Source: a virus. Taken from it: a stretch of 64,000 nt of DNA. Below, piece after piece: positions 34,738 to 43,514 of this stretch. The notes under the pieces were generated by a model that was not told the DNA's origin, ran no database searches, and saw only the letters and a program-made list of their open reading frames with translations. A program made the translations under genes and the position numbers. Location of the stretch: the IMG/VR virus record IMGVR_UViG_3300029286_000020, positions 27,549 to 91,548 of that record, one strand, 5' to 3'. How positions within the stretch are numbered: the first letter of the stretch is position 1; the number at the start of each line of letters is the position of its first letter.

Positions 34738-35184
34738 TCAGTCGCCGGATGCGAGTTTTCTCATCCGCTCGAAAACATCAAGCGGGATGACGACGAGGTC
34801 AATAGGCTTTGAAGACGGACTGTGGTGCTTCTCGAAGGTGATGAACAGCGCTGGGTCTTGTCCAGCAGCGCGAGCGCCATCAACAACCTGCAGCCACCAT
34901 TCCCGTTTGATGGACATGGTCGCCGTCTCAGTACGCTTATGCTCGACCCAGAAGTCTCCGATCGTGAGGTCGCCTCGGAGGGTGATGGTTTCAGGTCTTT
35001 CGTCGCCGGTCTGGGCTCGGATGGCGTGCCTTGAAAGCCGCTTGGCTCCTGACTGCGGGAGGCGCTTGCCACCCAGCTTGTCGGCAAGCCGGGTCTCGTG
35101 CTTCTTTGATCGCTTGAAGCGGTCGTAGTTGGGGTCCAACCACTTTGGAAGCGCACGCTTCTCCGGGGGATCCTCCTCACTCAT
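34738..35184 (-). CDS. PD-(D/E)XK-like nuclease, putative, 148 aa
   Basis: ATG at 35184 has GGAG seven bases upstream. LADKLGGKRLPQSGAKR followed by LTIGDFWVEHKRTETATM fits the core of Hjc/VSR-like or phage endonucleases (Gly-rich loop, Asp, then Glu-x-Lys). The following strands (PALFITFEKH; DLVVIPLDVF) complete a small alpha/beta fold. Possibly a second junction or single-strand nuclease. Superfamily call is moderate; exact activity unknown. Confidence 0.65.
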   Translation of the reverse strand: MSEEDPPEKRALPKWLDPNYDRFKRSKKHETRLADKLGGKRLPQSGAKRLSRHAIRAQTGDERPETITLRGDLTIGDFWVEHKRTETATMSIKREWWLQVVDGARAAGQDPALFITFEKHHSPSSKPIDLVVIPLDVFERMRKLASGD

Positions 35185-35446
35185 CGATGCGCTCCCACGT
35201 GTGTTCACAAATTCTGCAGGTGCAGACGACCTTTATGGGGAAGGTCAGCCCTGCACCCTGCTCGACAGTCACAAACGACATGGCGCACTTGGGGCACTCG
35301 TCAACATCAGGGATGGGATCGACGGAATCGGACTGCAGCGCGGCGATGACAGCATCGGTGGCTTGACGGTCGATCGCAGGTGGAGTGAACACACTCCGAA
35401 GAAAGTCCTCCATCGGGTCGGCGCTTTCGACGCCGTCGTCCGTCAA
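35177..35446 (-). CDS. Small C4 zinc-ribbon protein, 89 aa
   Basis: TTG start at 35446 overlaps the recA stop (TTGA), the coupling style used elsewhere here; a longer frame to 35566 would overlap recA. Residues about 50-85 carry ECPKC and CRICEHTW, a TFIIS/rubredoxin-like ribbon (C-x2-C...C-x2-C). Encoded directly after the recombinase, so it may be a mediator or loader partner. Unknown function. Confidence 0.6.
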   Translation of the reverse strand: MTDDGVESADPMEDFLRSVFTPPAIDRQATDAVIAALQSDSVDPIPDVDECPKCAMSFVTVEQGAGLTFPIKVVCTCRICEHTWERIDE

Positions 35447-36690
35447 GTTCCCTGCTGAACCGACTTCAGCAGGACGTCCGTCACCATCCGCTTGAAGATC
35501 GGGTCCGCCACCAGTCGCTTCTCGATTTCCGACTTCTTGCCAAAAGACTCCCCGAGAATTTTCCATGACGTTCCTCCTCCCGAGACAAGCCCGAGTCGCT
35601 CCGCGTGATCGAGGATGAAGTCCTCGTAGTAGAAGTCGCCCAGAGACTTGCTCTCAGAGTCCGACAACATCATGCGGAAGTCGTAACCGACCTTCGCGGT
35701 GCTTGACTTCGACTTGTCGAGAGAGAAGCCAAAATCCGCGTAGAGGGGGCGTTCGCCAAGCTCGTCCATCTTGAACTTGCCGGTCTTCATCTTCATCTCG
35801 GTCCAAGACATGAACCCGGGAGCCAGTCCGCCCGGAGTGGTCTCAGGATTGCCAAACATGACACCGATCTTCATTCGGATCTGGTTGGTGAAGAACAGCG
35901 TGGGCCTCTTCCCGGTATCCGTCATGACCGAGTTGAGGGCAGCGGTGAACTTCCGTACACCCTTGCCGAGCACTCGCGCCTGCTGGCCCATCAGGTCCTT
36001 CTCGATGGCCTCTTCAATCTCCTTGGCAGGGGTGAGGAAGGCGATGGAGTCGATCGCCAAGATGTCACACTTGCCAGACCGCAGGAGAGCCTCGCCGATC
36101 GACAGTGTCTGTTCGGCGTATTCGGGCACGGAGATGAGCACTTTGTCGAGGTCGCAGAAGCGACTGGCCCAAGCGGCGTCCAGCGCACCTTCGACGTCGA
36201 TGTAAGCGATGACTGGCTCTCGGGGTCGCTTGCAGATGCATCGGTCCATATACATCCAGCACTCAGCGCACATCTTTTGAGCCTCTCCGAAGGTCGAGTA
36301 GAGGGCTGTGGTCTTGCAGGAGGACTTGTGGCCGATCAGCGTATGGACACCGCCTTGCGCCCATCCGCCCTCCAACGCAAAGTCGATCGGGAAGATGCCC
36401 GTCGGGATGCGACGAACCTTCCGGGCTTTGATCTCAGACCCTTGGATGAGAGATTTCTTCCCGTAGGTCTTCATCGTCGCCGCGATAATTTCCGACGACA
36501 GCAGAGCACCGAGCTGCGACCTTGAGTCGTAGCCGGGTTTGATGCGCGACGAGATGACGTCCGCCGTGGTCTCTGGAACAGCATCGTCAACAGCAGCGGA
36601 GATTGTCTCCGCAACAGACGTCGCATCTGCAGATGCAGTCTCGTCAGTGTCAACGTCTACGTCAGTAGGCTTCTTCTTCTTGGATGCCAT
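35443..36690 (-). CDS. recA: RecA/UvsX-like recombinase with Cys4 insertion
   Basis: ATG at 36690 has AGAGG four bases upstream; 415 residues. Walker A GHKSSCKT (120-127) resembles RecA GPESSGKT; IAYIDVEGALD (161-171) holds the catalytic Glu, and CDILAIDSIAF is Walker B. A 20-residue Cys insertion follows Walker A: C141, C144, C151, C153, enough to bind one zinc ion. The acidic N-terminal 40 residues are unusual. Forms presynaptic filaments for strand exchange with the nearby helicase and SSB. Zinc binding is inference. Confidence 0.9.
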   Translation of the reverse strand: MASKKKKPTDVDVDTDETASADATSVAETISAAVDDAVPETTADVISSRIKPGYDSRSQLGALLSSEIIAATMKTYGKKSLIQGSEIKARKVRRIPTGIFPIDFALEGGWAQGGVHTLIGHKSSCKTTALYSTFGEAQKMCAECWMYMDRCICKRPREPVIAYIDVEGALDAAWASRFCDLDKVLISVPEYAEQTLSIGEALLRSGKCDILAIDSIAFLTPAKEIEEAIEKDLMGQQARVLGKGVRKFTAALNSVMTDTGKRPTLFFTNQIRMKIGVMFGNPETTPGGLAPGFMSWTEMKMKTGKFKMDELGERPLYADFGFSLDKSKSSTAKVGYDFRMMLSDSESKSLGDFYYEDFILDHAERLGLVSGGGTSWKILGESFGKKSEIEKRLVADPIFKRMVTDVLLKSVQQGT

Positions 36691-36701
36691 AGGGCCTCTT
36701 C

Positions 36702-37481
36702 TCAGAAAGGTGTGTTGGACTTGGTTCCGGATGCGATCTGGCGGATCGCTTTGACTTCGGTCTGGATGCGTTCCTCGGTCCACTTCTTCGCGAAAGAGAA
36801 GGCGCCGTCGGCCTCTTCGGGGTAGCAGGGGAGTGAGATGCGGACGTCGATGCGCGCGCTCTCGTAGTTGCCGATGTTCAGCGTCAGCCCGTAGCCGATC
36901 TCAACCATCGCTGGAGTGCTGACAAAGGTCCGGACCGCGATCTCCTCGTCCTTCGTCGCTGGGAGGCCGATCTTCCCGTACACCGTCGTCACGGTCGCCG
37001 TCGTCGGCTTCACCGTCTGCGGAATCGGGGCAGGAGCGGCAGCCGGAGCTGGAGGTGTTGCGGCAGGCACTCCGATAACGCCAGAGTCGGTGAGAGCGAC
37101 AGGCTCGGCGCGTGCTGCTTTGCCGGACGGGTAGACACGGATGCTTTCGCTCGGAGGTGCTTTCGTCTTGCGCGCTTCCGGCTTGAGCCGAGGACGGCCC
37201 GTAGGCGTCAGCAGAGGCACTCCGTTCTCGTACAGGTGCGTCTCGGGGGTCACGAGAACACCCTTGATGGTGACGGCATCACCGGCAGTGAGACTGGCGA
37301 CAGTGGTGATTGTGGTGGCGTCAGCCGGTGGTGGCGCTGCAGGGGCAGCGGACGCTTCTGGCTCAGAAGGAGCGGCGGTCTGCTGGATCAGCGCTTCGGC
37401 TGCTGCCACCTGCGCGTTGACTGCGGCAATGGCCGAGTCAACGGCTTGGTCGAGGGCAGAAGGAACGACGGTCGGCTGCAT
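36702..37481 (-). CDS. Hypothetical phage protein, 259 aa
   Basis: ATG start with GGGAG six bases upstream and a TGTTAC element 35 bases upstream. The first 170 residues are Ala/Pro/Thr-rich and probably flexible. The last 90 are folded, with VEIGYGLTLNIGNYESARID and LPCYPEEADGAFSFAKKW, a pattern I recall from conserved phage proteins of unknown function. Upstream of recA in the replication-recombination operon. No catalytic motif seen. Confidence 0.7.
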   Translation of the reverse strand: MQPTVVPSALDQAVDSAIAAVNAQVAAAEALIQQTAAPSEPEASAAPAAPPPADATTITTVASLTAGDAVTIKGVLVTPETHLYENGVPLLTPTGRPRLKPEARKTKAPPSESIRVYPSGKAARAEPVALTDSGVIGVPAATPPAPAAAPAPIPQTVKPTTATVTTVYGKIGLPATKDEEIAVRTFVSTPAMVEIGYGLTLNIGNYESARIDVRISLPCYPEEADGAFSFAKKWTEERIQTEVKAIRQIASGTKSNTPF

Positions 37482-37515
37482 GTGGAACTCCCGGTGACTG
37501 CGTGCTTTTGTCGAA

Positions 37516-37521
37516 GTAACA
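37516..37521 (-). promoter_or_regulatory. TGTTAC element upstream of 259-residue gene
   Basis: Minus-strand CCTGTTAC 35 bases before the start, in the 54-base gap after the helicase gene. Candidate phage promoter element. Confidence 0.45.
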
Positions 37522-37535
37522 GGGTTCCCGAGGGC

Positions 37536-38891
37536 TCACTCCCACCCTTTCGTTTTGTAGAGGCGATCTCGGTAGGTCGCCGACTTGACGCACAAGTTGA
37601 CCTTCGGGTCGATGATGTCCACCACGATGGGGTCTTTCTTCCCGTCGATGGGGCGAAGGATGCGACCCACCGCCTGCTCAACATCCGAAAACGGCGTGGT
37701 CAAGAAGATCGAATCGAGCATGGGGATGTCGAGCCCCTCTTCGGCAAACTGGCGAGTCGCGAAGATGACCTGCGCCTCTGCAGCCGTCTCCAGTTCCTCC
37801 TCCTTCATGCCGCCGACGTAGAAGCCGGTTGTCGGCACAGGTGTCGACTGCCCCGTCTTCCACAGCTGCTTGAACATCGCCTCCAGCGTGTCGAGGTGAT
37901 TGAGGCGTTCTGAGAGGACGATGGGCTTCCGGCCTGCGACCACTGCGAGGACGATCTGCTCGGCGATCATCTTGTTTCGCGCCGCGTTGCTGCACATGAA
38001 CTTGAGGAGGACGTTCTTCGAGATGACATCAGGATTGAGGGTCGGGGTCTGGATGAGCTTGAAGTCCGTCCACACGCGCCGCACCTTTGGCTTCATGCGC
38101 TGCTCGGCAGAGGTGAAGATCACCGGACCGATCTGCTTCAGGAAGACCTCTTCCGCCCCGTCCTTGCGGCGAGGGGTTGCGCTCACGCCCAAGCGCCAGC
38201 GGGCGCGGAACCGGGTGTGCGCGCGCGACCAAGACTCTGCCGCCGTCCGATGGCACTCGTCGGTGATGACCAGCCCCGGCCAGTCCCAGAAGTCCTCGCC
38301 GTAGTCACGGTCGCCCACCAAGCTGTGAACCATCGCGATGGCAACGGAGTAGCCCTTGAACTCACTTCGGTCCTGCTGAACGATCCCGATCTTCGCTCCG
38401 GGGAGAAACTGAGCGATGCGGTCGCGCCACTGATTCAGCAGAAACTCTTTGTGGACGATCACCAGAGTCGGGCAGTTCATTCGAGCCATCGCCGCGCACG
38501 CGAAGACAGTCTTCCCCCATCCGGTGGTCGCTCGGATGATGCCTCCACCGAAGCCGTTCCCAAAGGCAGCGGACATCTTGTCGATCGCCTCCTGCTGAGT
38601 CGGTCGAAGAGAACCGGCGAACGTGAAGGGGCCGTCCCACAAGTCTTGGCGACCCGTCGTCGTCATGTCGACGATCTCATGGTGTTCCTTACGGTTCTCC
38701 ATGAAGTAGGAACGGGGAATCCCAATGAAGTCGGGCTTCTCAACGTAGAGCGGGATAGGGGCAGGAGGTGGGCCCGGATACCCGGGGAAAGCGCGAGGAG
38801 TGACGGTGAGCGTGGCCTTGAGTGCGCTTCGCTGCATGTGTGTCAGCTCTGCCAACGGAATCCACGCGTGCGTGTCCACGACGATCTTCAT
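37536..38891 (-). CDS. Superfamily 2 DNA helicase, UvsW-like
   Basis: 451 residues from ATG 38891, overlapping the upstream stop (ATGA). Motifs: FAGSLRPTQQEAI (Q-like), Walker A ATTGWGKT (121-128), DECH box VITDECHRTA, GVSATPRR (motif III), and QAVGRILRP (motif VI). This is the UvsW/RecG-like helicase family of phages, which remodels branched recombination intermediates and regresses forks. Located with recA, RuvC and primase, in keeping with recombination-dependent replication. Confidence 0.93.
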   Translation of the reverse strand: MKIVVDTHAWIPLAELTHMQRSALKATLTVTPRAFPGYPGPPPAPIPLYVEKPDFIGIPRSYFMENRKEHHEIVDMTTTGRQDLWDGPFTFAGSLRPTQQEAIDKMSAAFGNGFGGGIIRATTGWGKTVFACAAMARMNCPTLVIVHKEFLLNQWRDRIAQFLPGAKIGIVQQDRSEFKGYSVAIAMVHSLVGDRDYGEDFWDWPGLVITDECHRTAAESWSRAHTRFRARWRLGVSATPRRKDGAEEVFLKQIGPVIFTSAEQRMKPKVRRVWTDFKLIQTPTLNPDVISKNVLLKFMCSNAARNKMIAEQIVLAVVAGRKPIVLSERLNHLDTLEAMFKQLWKTGQSTPVPTTGFYVGGMKEEELETAAEAQVIFATRQFAEEGLDIPMLDSIFLTTPFSDVEQAVGRILRPIDGKKDPIVVDIIDPKVNLCVKSATYRDRLYKTKGWE

Positions 38892-39127
38892 TTTAGGCGC
38901 CCTGCCTGAAAGTTGTGCAACGCCCGCAAGGAATGCTGGGCAGATGAGGTCCGTGCATTGTGTAACTCGCACTCGCGACGGACAGTTGCGTACCAATCCA
39001 CTGGAGGAAGGTCGGTCGGTACGCGGGTCATCCACGAGATTGGGATGCGCAAGTAGCCCTCAGAAAACTGAACGAGGACATCCATCTTGTTCAGTCCGCG
39101 ATGGAGGCGGACAGCCAAAACACGCAT
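38888..39127 (-). CDS. Small hypothetical protein, 79 aa
   Basis: ATG at 39127 with AGGG six bases upstream; the longer frame to 39175 would start inside a terminator hairpin. The sequence is mixed and basic (MRVLAVRLHRGLNKMDVLVQ), with Trp-rich middle. Coupled to the helicase gene. Function unknown. Confidence 0.55.
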   Translation of the reverse strand: MRVLAVRLHRGLNKMDVLVQFSEGYLRIPISWMTRVPTDLPPVDWYATVRRECELHNARTSSAQHSLRALHNFQAGRLK

Positions 39128-39141
39128 GGCAGCACCCTGTG

Positions 39142-39176
39142 AAAAAGCCCGTGCGCAGCAGAAATTGCTGCACACG
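39142..39176 (-). terminator. Terminator after ssDNA-binding protein gene
   Basis: Eleven-base arms (CGTGCGCAGCA and TGCTGCACACG, one G-U pair) with a 5-base loop, followed on the minus strand by GGGC and TTTTT. It sits 23 bases after the gene stop. Confidence 0.8.
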
Positions 39177-39198
39177 AGCCATGCTCAGACGCAGCGCG

Positions 39199-40005
39199 TC
39201 AGAACGGAATTTCGTCGTCGACAGCTGCTGTTGAACCCTTGCCACTGTCAAAGTCGCGGGTGTTCTCAGAGGCGTCAAAGCCTCCCAACAGATCCTTGAC
39301 CTCCTTCGGGGTCTTCGGGGCGTAGATCGCGTCGTAGCGGAAGGGGACAAGCTTCCGGACGATCTTCCCGTCGGCGCCCTTGCTGATGGCGAACACGCGC
39401 GAGAGCTTGGCAAACGCCTCTGCGCTCTCGTCAGCAGCGGTGTAGAGGTCGGCCAGCTTCTTTCCCTTGTAGGTCACGAGGTCAAACAGCTTCGTCATGT
39501 CGACGTCGCGCGTGTACTCGTAGTCGTCTCCGACTGCAGGACTCTTGTCGGTCTCGCGGGTGACCTTGTAGAGCCGCCCGATGAGCGACTTCCCGTCTTT
39601 CGCCAAGTCCTGCATCTTGCGGTCGAGCTTCTGCGAAGTCTTGAACTTCGCAGGCAGCACCTTGATCTCGTACTGGCGGACGGTGCCCTTTTTGTCGGTC
39701 CACTTCGAGGTGTCGACAATCGTCAGCATCGAGACGCGGTAGCGCGAGTCCTTTCCTGCAACTTGGCAGCAGGCAGGCTCGCCATCTTCGGTCACCGGCG
39801 CGAGGCAAGTGATCCAGTTCTTCCAGTTCCCGTTGAGCTTCAGGTTGTGCTCGTCAAAGGTGAACGGTGCGTCGTCAACAAAGACGAAGTCGCGAGAGTC
39901 CTTGGCAGGCATCCAGACCCGGTCCGGTTCCCACGTGAACATGTCGCTCTTGCCGCCGCCGCTGTCCTTCGAGAAACCTGTCGAGTACCAACTCTTTCCA
40001 GCCAT
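39199..40005 (-). CDS. ssDNA-binding protein with SSB-like acidic tail
   Basis: ATG at 40005 has AAGGA six bases upstream; 268 residues. The core (YRVSMLTIVDTSKWTDKKG, then EIKVLPAKFKTSQKLDRKM) is a beta-rich fold with conserved Cys/Lys, and the C-terminus ends in AAVDDEIPF, matching the DDDIPF tail by which bacterial SSB recruits replication proteins. The gene is close to primase and DnaB. It is a second candidate SSB in this genome, so likely the replication-fork one. Fold assignment is inference; the tail match is seen directly. Confidence 0.75.
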   Translation of the reverse strand: MAGKSWYSTGFSKDSGGGKSDMFTWEPDRVWMPAKDSRDFVFVDDAPFTFDEHNLKLNGNWKNWITCLAPVTEDGEPACCQVAGKDSRYRVSMLTIVDTSKWTDKKGTVRQYEIKVLPAKFKTSQKLDRKMQDLAKDGKSLIGRLYKVTRETDKSPAVGDDYEYTRDVDMTKLFDLVTYKGKKLADLYTAADESAEAFAKLSRVFAISKGADGKIVRKLVPFRYDAIYAPKTPKEVKDLLGGFDASENTRDFDSGKGSTAAVDDEIPF

Positions 40006-40090
40006 TGTTTTTCCTTCGGCTTCCGTCTGGGAAGCACTTGCTGTTGTCCCTTGGTTGATGTGCTTGTCGGGACGTCCAAGCACCCAAGAT

Positions 40091-40096
40091 GTAACA
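40091..40096 (-). promoter_or_regulatory. TGTTAC element upstream of ssDNA-binding protein gene
   Basis: Minus-strand CCTGTTAC 85 bases before the start, next to the primase stop; candidate promoter. Confidence 0.4.
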
Positions 40097-40101
40097 GGGT
40101 C

Positions 40102-41160
40102 TCAGTGAGTTCCAACGGCGTTCGGTGATCCAAGGGTCTCAGCCAACTCCAGAGCCGAGAGTTCGTCCGGGTCGCGGTTCATCGGGATCTTTGCGATGCG
40201 CGTGGGGATGCGCGTGAGCAGGACGTCCTTCATCCGGTCCGCTGCTTCAAGCCCGGGGGTGTCGCCGTCGGGGAGGATCACGATGTTCTTGAAGAAGCGA
40301 ACGAGCTTCTCGATCTGGATGCGGCTGACGTGCGTCCCCATGATGGCGACGCCTTGGTAGCCGTGCTGCCAGAGGTGGATCGCATCGAAGAATCCCTCGA
40401 CGATGACGCCGGTTCCCTCGCCGCCCTCCTTCAGTCGGACCTCTCCGTAGAGGTAGCGGTCGCGCTGGAAGCCGAAAGAATGCAAAAACTTTCGTTTGCT
40501 TTCCCCCTCAAGTGAACGACCTGAGATTCCAACAAGTCTTTTTTTGCAGTCGCGGATGGGGATGGCGATTCGACGGGCCGTGCGGTGCCAGCGGAACTCC
40601 CAATCAGCAATGGACTTCTCATCGAGCCCTCGGCCCTTGAGGTAGTCGAACGACTCGCCGTCAAGAGGGTCGAAGGCCAGCAAGTCATCCTCTGCCAAGA
40701 CAGTCTCCGGCACGTCGTAGGCGTAGCCAAGCGCAGCCTGTGCGGTCTTCGCGGAGAGCCGGATGCCGCCCACGTCCATCGGCCCGGTTGGGCGACGTTC
40801 GGCCCTCTCAAGCGCAGCCTTCAGGATGTCGGTTGACGACATCGAGTCACGGTCCTTCGCCAGAACCCACTGGAATATCTCCGAGAACGCAGCGGTGTCG
40901 TGGCCCCCGGTGGTCATCAGGGACCGCAGCCGGGTCAGCAACTCAAGGACGGAGCCCTTCGCGTTGCAGGTGAAGCAGCGGTAGTGGCTGGGCCCGTCGT
41001 CAATACGGATGCCGAAGGAGGAACTCTTGTCTTCGCGCGTCTTGTGCAGCTTCGTAAATGGAGCGAACGGGCATGACGCGTTCACCCATCCAGACATGTT
41101 CTGTCGGATGCGGTTGCACCCAATCTTATCCAAGAGGTAGGTGATGTCCTCGGCTTGCAT
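40102..41160 (-). CDS. dnaG: DnaG-type DNA primase
   Basis: 352 residues, ATG start with AGGGGG upstream. The N-terminal zinc finger is CHC2-type: C30, H39, then C62 and C65 (YRCFTCNAKG). The TOPRIM region has VIVEGFFDAIHLW (Glu) and ILPDGDTPG (Asp-x-Asp), the metal-binding residues of nucleotide polymerisation. Shorter than bacterial DnaG, so no helicase-binding C-domain is evident; residues 100-200 link the two parts. It primes lagging-strand synthesis for the family A polymerase. Confidence 0.94.
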   Translation of the reverse strand: MQAEDITYLLDKIGCNRIRQNMSGWVNASCPFAPFTKLHKTREDKSSSFGIRIDDGPSHYRCFTCNAKGSVLELLTRLRSLMTTGGHDTAAFSEIFQWVLAKDRDSMSSTDILKAALERAERRPTGPMDVGGIRLSAKTAQAALGYAYDVPETVLAEDDLLAFDPLDGESFDYLKGRGLDEKSIADWEFRWHRTARRIAIPIRDCKKRLVGISGRSLEGESKRKFLHSFGFQRDRYLYGEVRLKEGGEGTGVIVEGFFDAIHLWQHGYQGVAIMGTHVSRIQIEKLVRFFKNIVILPDGDTPGLEAADRMKDVLLTRIPTRIAKIPMNRDPDELSALELAETLGSPNAVGTH

Positions 41161-41170
41161 GCCACCCCCT

Positions 41171-41176
41171 GTAACA
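41171..41176 (-). promoter_or_regulatory. TGTTAC element upstream of primase
   Basis: Minus-strand GGTGTTACAGG ten bases before the ATG, in the 20-base gap. Confidence 0.5.
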
Positions 41177-41180
41177 CCGA

Positions 41181-41576
41181 TCAGGTGATGTCGATGACCG
41201 ACTTGTTGACGCGCTTTCGTTCTTCAACAAGCAGCTGAACGTAGAATTTGTCGAACCGCTTAGTTTTCGTGGCGCCGCCTGGCTCGCGGCGGTGAACGGA
41301 GTCCCGCTCACGCCCGTAGGAGGTGAGCGAGATGGCTTCTCGGCTGCTCGACTCAGAGACCATACGGTACTTCTTGAGCTGGGCGAGGGCGATGTCCATC
41401 GCGGCGTTGAACTTGGTCGGGTCGAAGTTGTCTGTGTTCGGTGACGACTTCACAGGAACCTTGTTCCTACTGTTTGCAGGGCGCGCGCGAGGCAAGTCCG
41501 CGCGCAAGAAAATGGCAAGAACCATGTGCTTGAAGAGGAAAGGGTAATCCGGAACCTTGAAGCCGTCTTCAGCCAC
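41181..41576 (-). CDS. Hypothetical protein, 131 aa
   Basis: GTG start at 41576 with AGGAGG five bases upstream. Basic and helical (FNAAMDIALAQLKKYRMVSES; KFYVQLLVEERKRVNKS), a profile common in small replication accessory proteins. Lies between DnaB and primase, so association with the primosome is plausible. Not recognised. Confidence 0.6.
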   Translation of the reverse strand: MAEDGFKVPDYPFLFKHMVLAIFLRADLPRARPANSRNKVPVKSSPNTDNFDPTKFNAAMDIALAQLKKYRMVSESSSREAISLTSYGRERDSVHRREPGGATKTKRFDKFYVQLLVEERKRVNKSVIDIT

Positions 41577-41585
41577 ACCAACCTC

Positions 41586-42887
41586 CTAGAACAGGTCGCC
41601 GATAGGGTCGTCAGCAGCCGCGTCAGGCCCGCTCGGAACGCCAGATGGGGCGAACGCGGGGGAACCGCCGAAGTTCGCCTTCGGAATCTCAGAGAAGTCC
41701 ATACGCTCGAAGTCCCAGTTGCACTCGATCTCCTCGCTCTCGCCCTCGCGCACCTTCAGCGGCTTGAAAGCCATGCGGCGGTTCTTCTTCATCTCCTCGG
41801 TCTGGATGAGGCCGAAGATGAGGTCAGCGTTCCAGCCTGCCACGTCCGTCATCGCGATGCTGTCCGCCTGCACCGTCTTGGCTTGGTTGACCTTCACCTC
41901 GCGGTTGAACTGCATGGTCGCAACCACCGCTGCCTTGCTGCGCTTGGCAATGCGTTTCAGCTCGTCGAAGACGTTGGCAGCTCGCTCGGTCCGGGTGAGC
42001 CCGTGGACCTTCAGCAGGTACGCGCCGTCGACGATCACGAGGTCCGGCTTCTCATCCATCACGATGCCTGCGAACGAGTCCATGCTGAAGTCGAAGTCGC
42101 CGCCGACGATGTTCAGGTTGGGGCTGTTCTCGATCGCTTTGATGCCGTCGCGGATGCGCTTCTCCGTGAACGAGTCGAGCTTGCCGCGTCTGAAGTCGCC
42201 GTAAGGGATCCTGAACTTCGTGGCGAGGTAGCGCATCGCCATCGTTTCCTTCGACATTTCTGTCGTCGCGATGAGCACCTTCTTGCCCTGATCCCATGCC
42301 GTCCCCGCGAGGAGGATCGCCGACCACGTCTTGCCGATACCCATGCGGGCCACGAACAGGACAAGGTCTTCCGGCCAGAGCCCCAGCGTCGAGTCGTTGA
42401 TGGTCGGCCACGGGGTCTGGATGCCGCGTTCGCCTCGCTTGATCTTCTCGTAGTACTCGATGACCTTCCCACCCAAGCCGGGGATGCTCTCAACGAGAGC
42501 CGTCCGGGTGTCGAGCTTGCGCATCTCGCGCAGCAGGTCTTCGACAGCAGCCTGACCCTTCGCAGGCTCCCCCAAGTCGAGGAGGTTGATGAGGTGCTTC
42601 ACCCCACCGTGCAGAGTGGTGTGCAGCTTCCGGTCGTAGGCAGCGTTGATCAGGTACGGGAGCGGATCGGTCGTCGGGGCAGGAACGAGCACCCCGGTCT
42701 CTCGCTCGACCAGCGAAGCCGACGGGACGTCGTCGTAGGTCTTGTAGAACGCTGTGGCGAAGTCGTAGACGACCTTGCCATCCCCTTCGAGGAGGTCAGC
42801 TCGGAAGCCCTTCTCAGCAAGAAGACGGATGCTCTGCTTGCCTCCAGCGAGGACTGCGGAGACTAGCGACAGGTCGAGATCGGCCAC
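41586..42887 (-). CDS. dnaB: Replicative DNA helicase, DnaB-like
   Basis: 433 residues; GTG start with GGGGGC upstream. Residues 1-140 form the N-terminal helical domain. The RecA-like motor follows: Walker A ARMGIGKT (180-187), TTEMSKETMAMR (H1a-like), Walker B DLVIVDGAYLLK and a motif H4-like end. It unwinds the fork as a ring and contacts the primase. The last residues (DDPIGDLF) are acidic and hydrophobic, reminiscent of an SSB tail. Immediately downstream of its loader. Confidence 0.94.
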   Translation of the reverse strand: MADLDLSLVSAVLAGGKQSIRLLAEKGFRADLLEGDGKVVYDFATAFYKTYDDVPSASLVERETGVLVPAPTTDPLPYLINAAYDRKLHTTLHGGVKHLINLLDLGEPAKGQAAVEDLLREMRKLDTRTALVESIPGLGGKVIEYYEKIKRGERGIQTPWPTINDSTLGLWPEDLVLFVARMGIGKTWSAILLAGTAWDQGKKVLIATTEMSKETMAMRYLATKFRIPYGDFRRGKLDSFTEKRIRDGIKAIENSPNLNIVGGDFDFSMDSFAGIVMDEKPDLVIVDGAYLLKVHGLTRTERAANVFDELKRIAKRSKAAVVATMQFNREVKVNQAKTVQADSIAMTDVAGWNADLIFGLIQTEEMKKNRRMAFKPLKVREGESEEIECNWDFERMDFSEIPKANFGGSPAFAPSGVPSGPDAAADDPIGDLF

Positions 42888-43514
42888 TCAGCCCCCAAGG
42901 TCTTTTCGGAGTTGCAACGACGCTTCATCTTGCCGCTCGGCTCCTTCACAGGAGACCGCGTGGAAGGTTCCGCGCATGGAATGAAGGATCGACGGGTAGT
43001 CGATTGAAAAGTCTTCTGGTCCGAGTCTGGTAGAGAGCACCGTGGTCTTCCCACGCGCAGACCGGCTTTTCAGTAGATGCTCCACGTCGCTGATGCCGAA
43101 CGTGAAGTTGCGAAAGTCGTCTGCTGCAAGGTCGTCGATGACGAGGATGTCGACCGTGCGTACACGAGACATGATGGACTCTGACGAGTCAAAGTCTTCG
43201 TTCTCTTTGAGGGACTGCCGAAGCTCTTTCACTGTCGTGTAGTAACCGACGTGGCCGTGTTCCCAACCGGCTTTGAGGATCACGATGCCACCGCAGGTCT
43301 TGCCCGATCCTGCGGGGCCAAAGATCCAGAAGCCCACCCCTCGGCGAAGCATCGAATGGATGTTGGCGACGTAGCGGTGAATCGGACGCTTCAGTTCCAG
43401 AGTCAGCTTCTGGTAGATCGAACCCCACAGGCGTTCAGGTACGTTCATGCGACGCAGGGCCCACTCGTCGCACACCATCAGCGGAGGCTGGGGAGGTGCC
43501 GGGGGAGCCATCAT
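42888..43514 (-). CDS. DnaC/IstB-like helicase loader ATPase
   Basis: Start ATG 43514 overlaps the initiator stop (ATGA). 208 residues. Walker A FGPAGSGKTCG at 65-75, Walker B ILVIDDLAADDF, and LSTRLGPEDF near the sensor region are typical of DnaC/IstB ATPases. Order initiator-loader-helicase copies the lambda O-P arrangement. It should bring DnaB to melted origin DNA. Confidence 0.88.
   Translation of the reverse strand: MMAPPAPPQPPLMVCDEWALRRMNVPERLWGSIYQKLTLELKRPIHRYVANIHSMLRRGVGFWIFGPAGSGKTCGGIVILKAGWEHGHVGYYTTVKELRQSLKENEDFDSSESIMSRVRTVDILVIDDLAADDFRNFTFGISDVEHLLKSRSARGKTTVLSTRLGPEDFSIDYPSILHSMRGTFHAVSCEGAERQDEASLQLRKDLGG

Noticed and set aside
41526-42866. Plus-strand frame opposite DnaB
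   Set aside because: DnaB motifs are complete on the minus strand and the plus frame is low-complexity antisense sequence.
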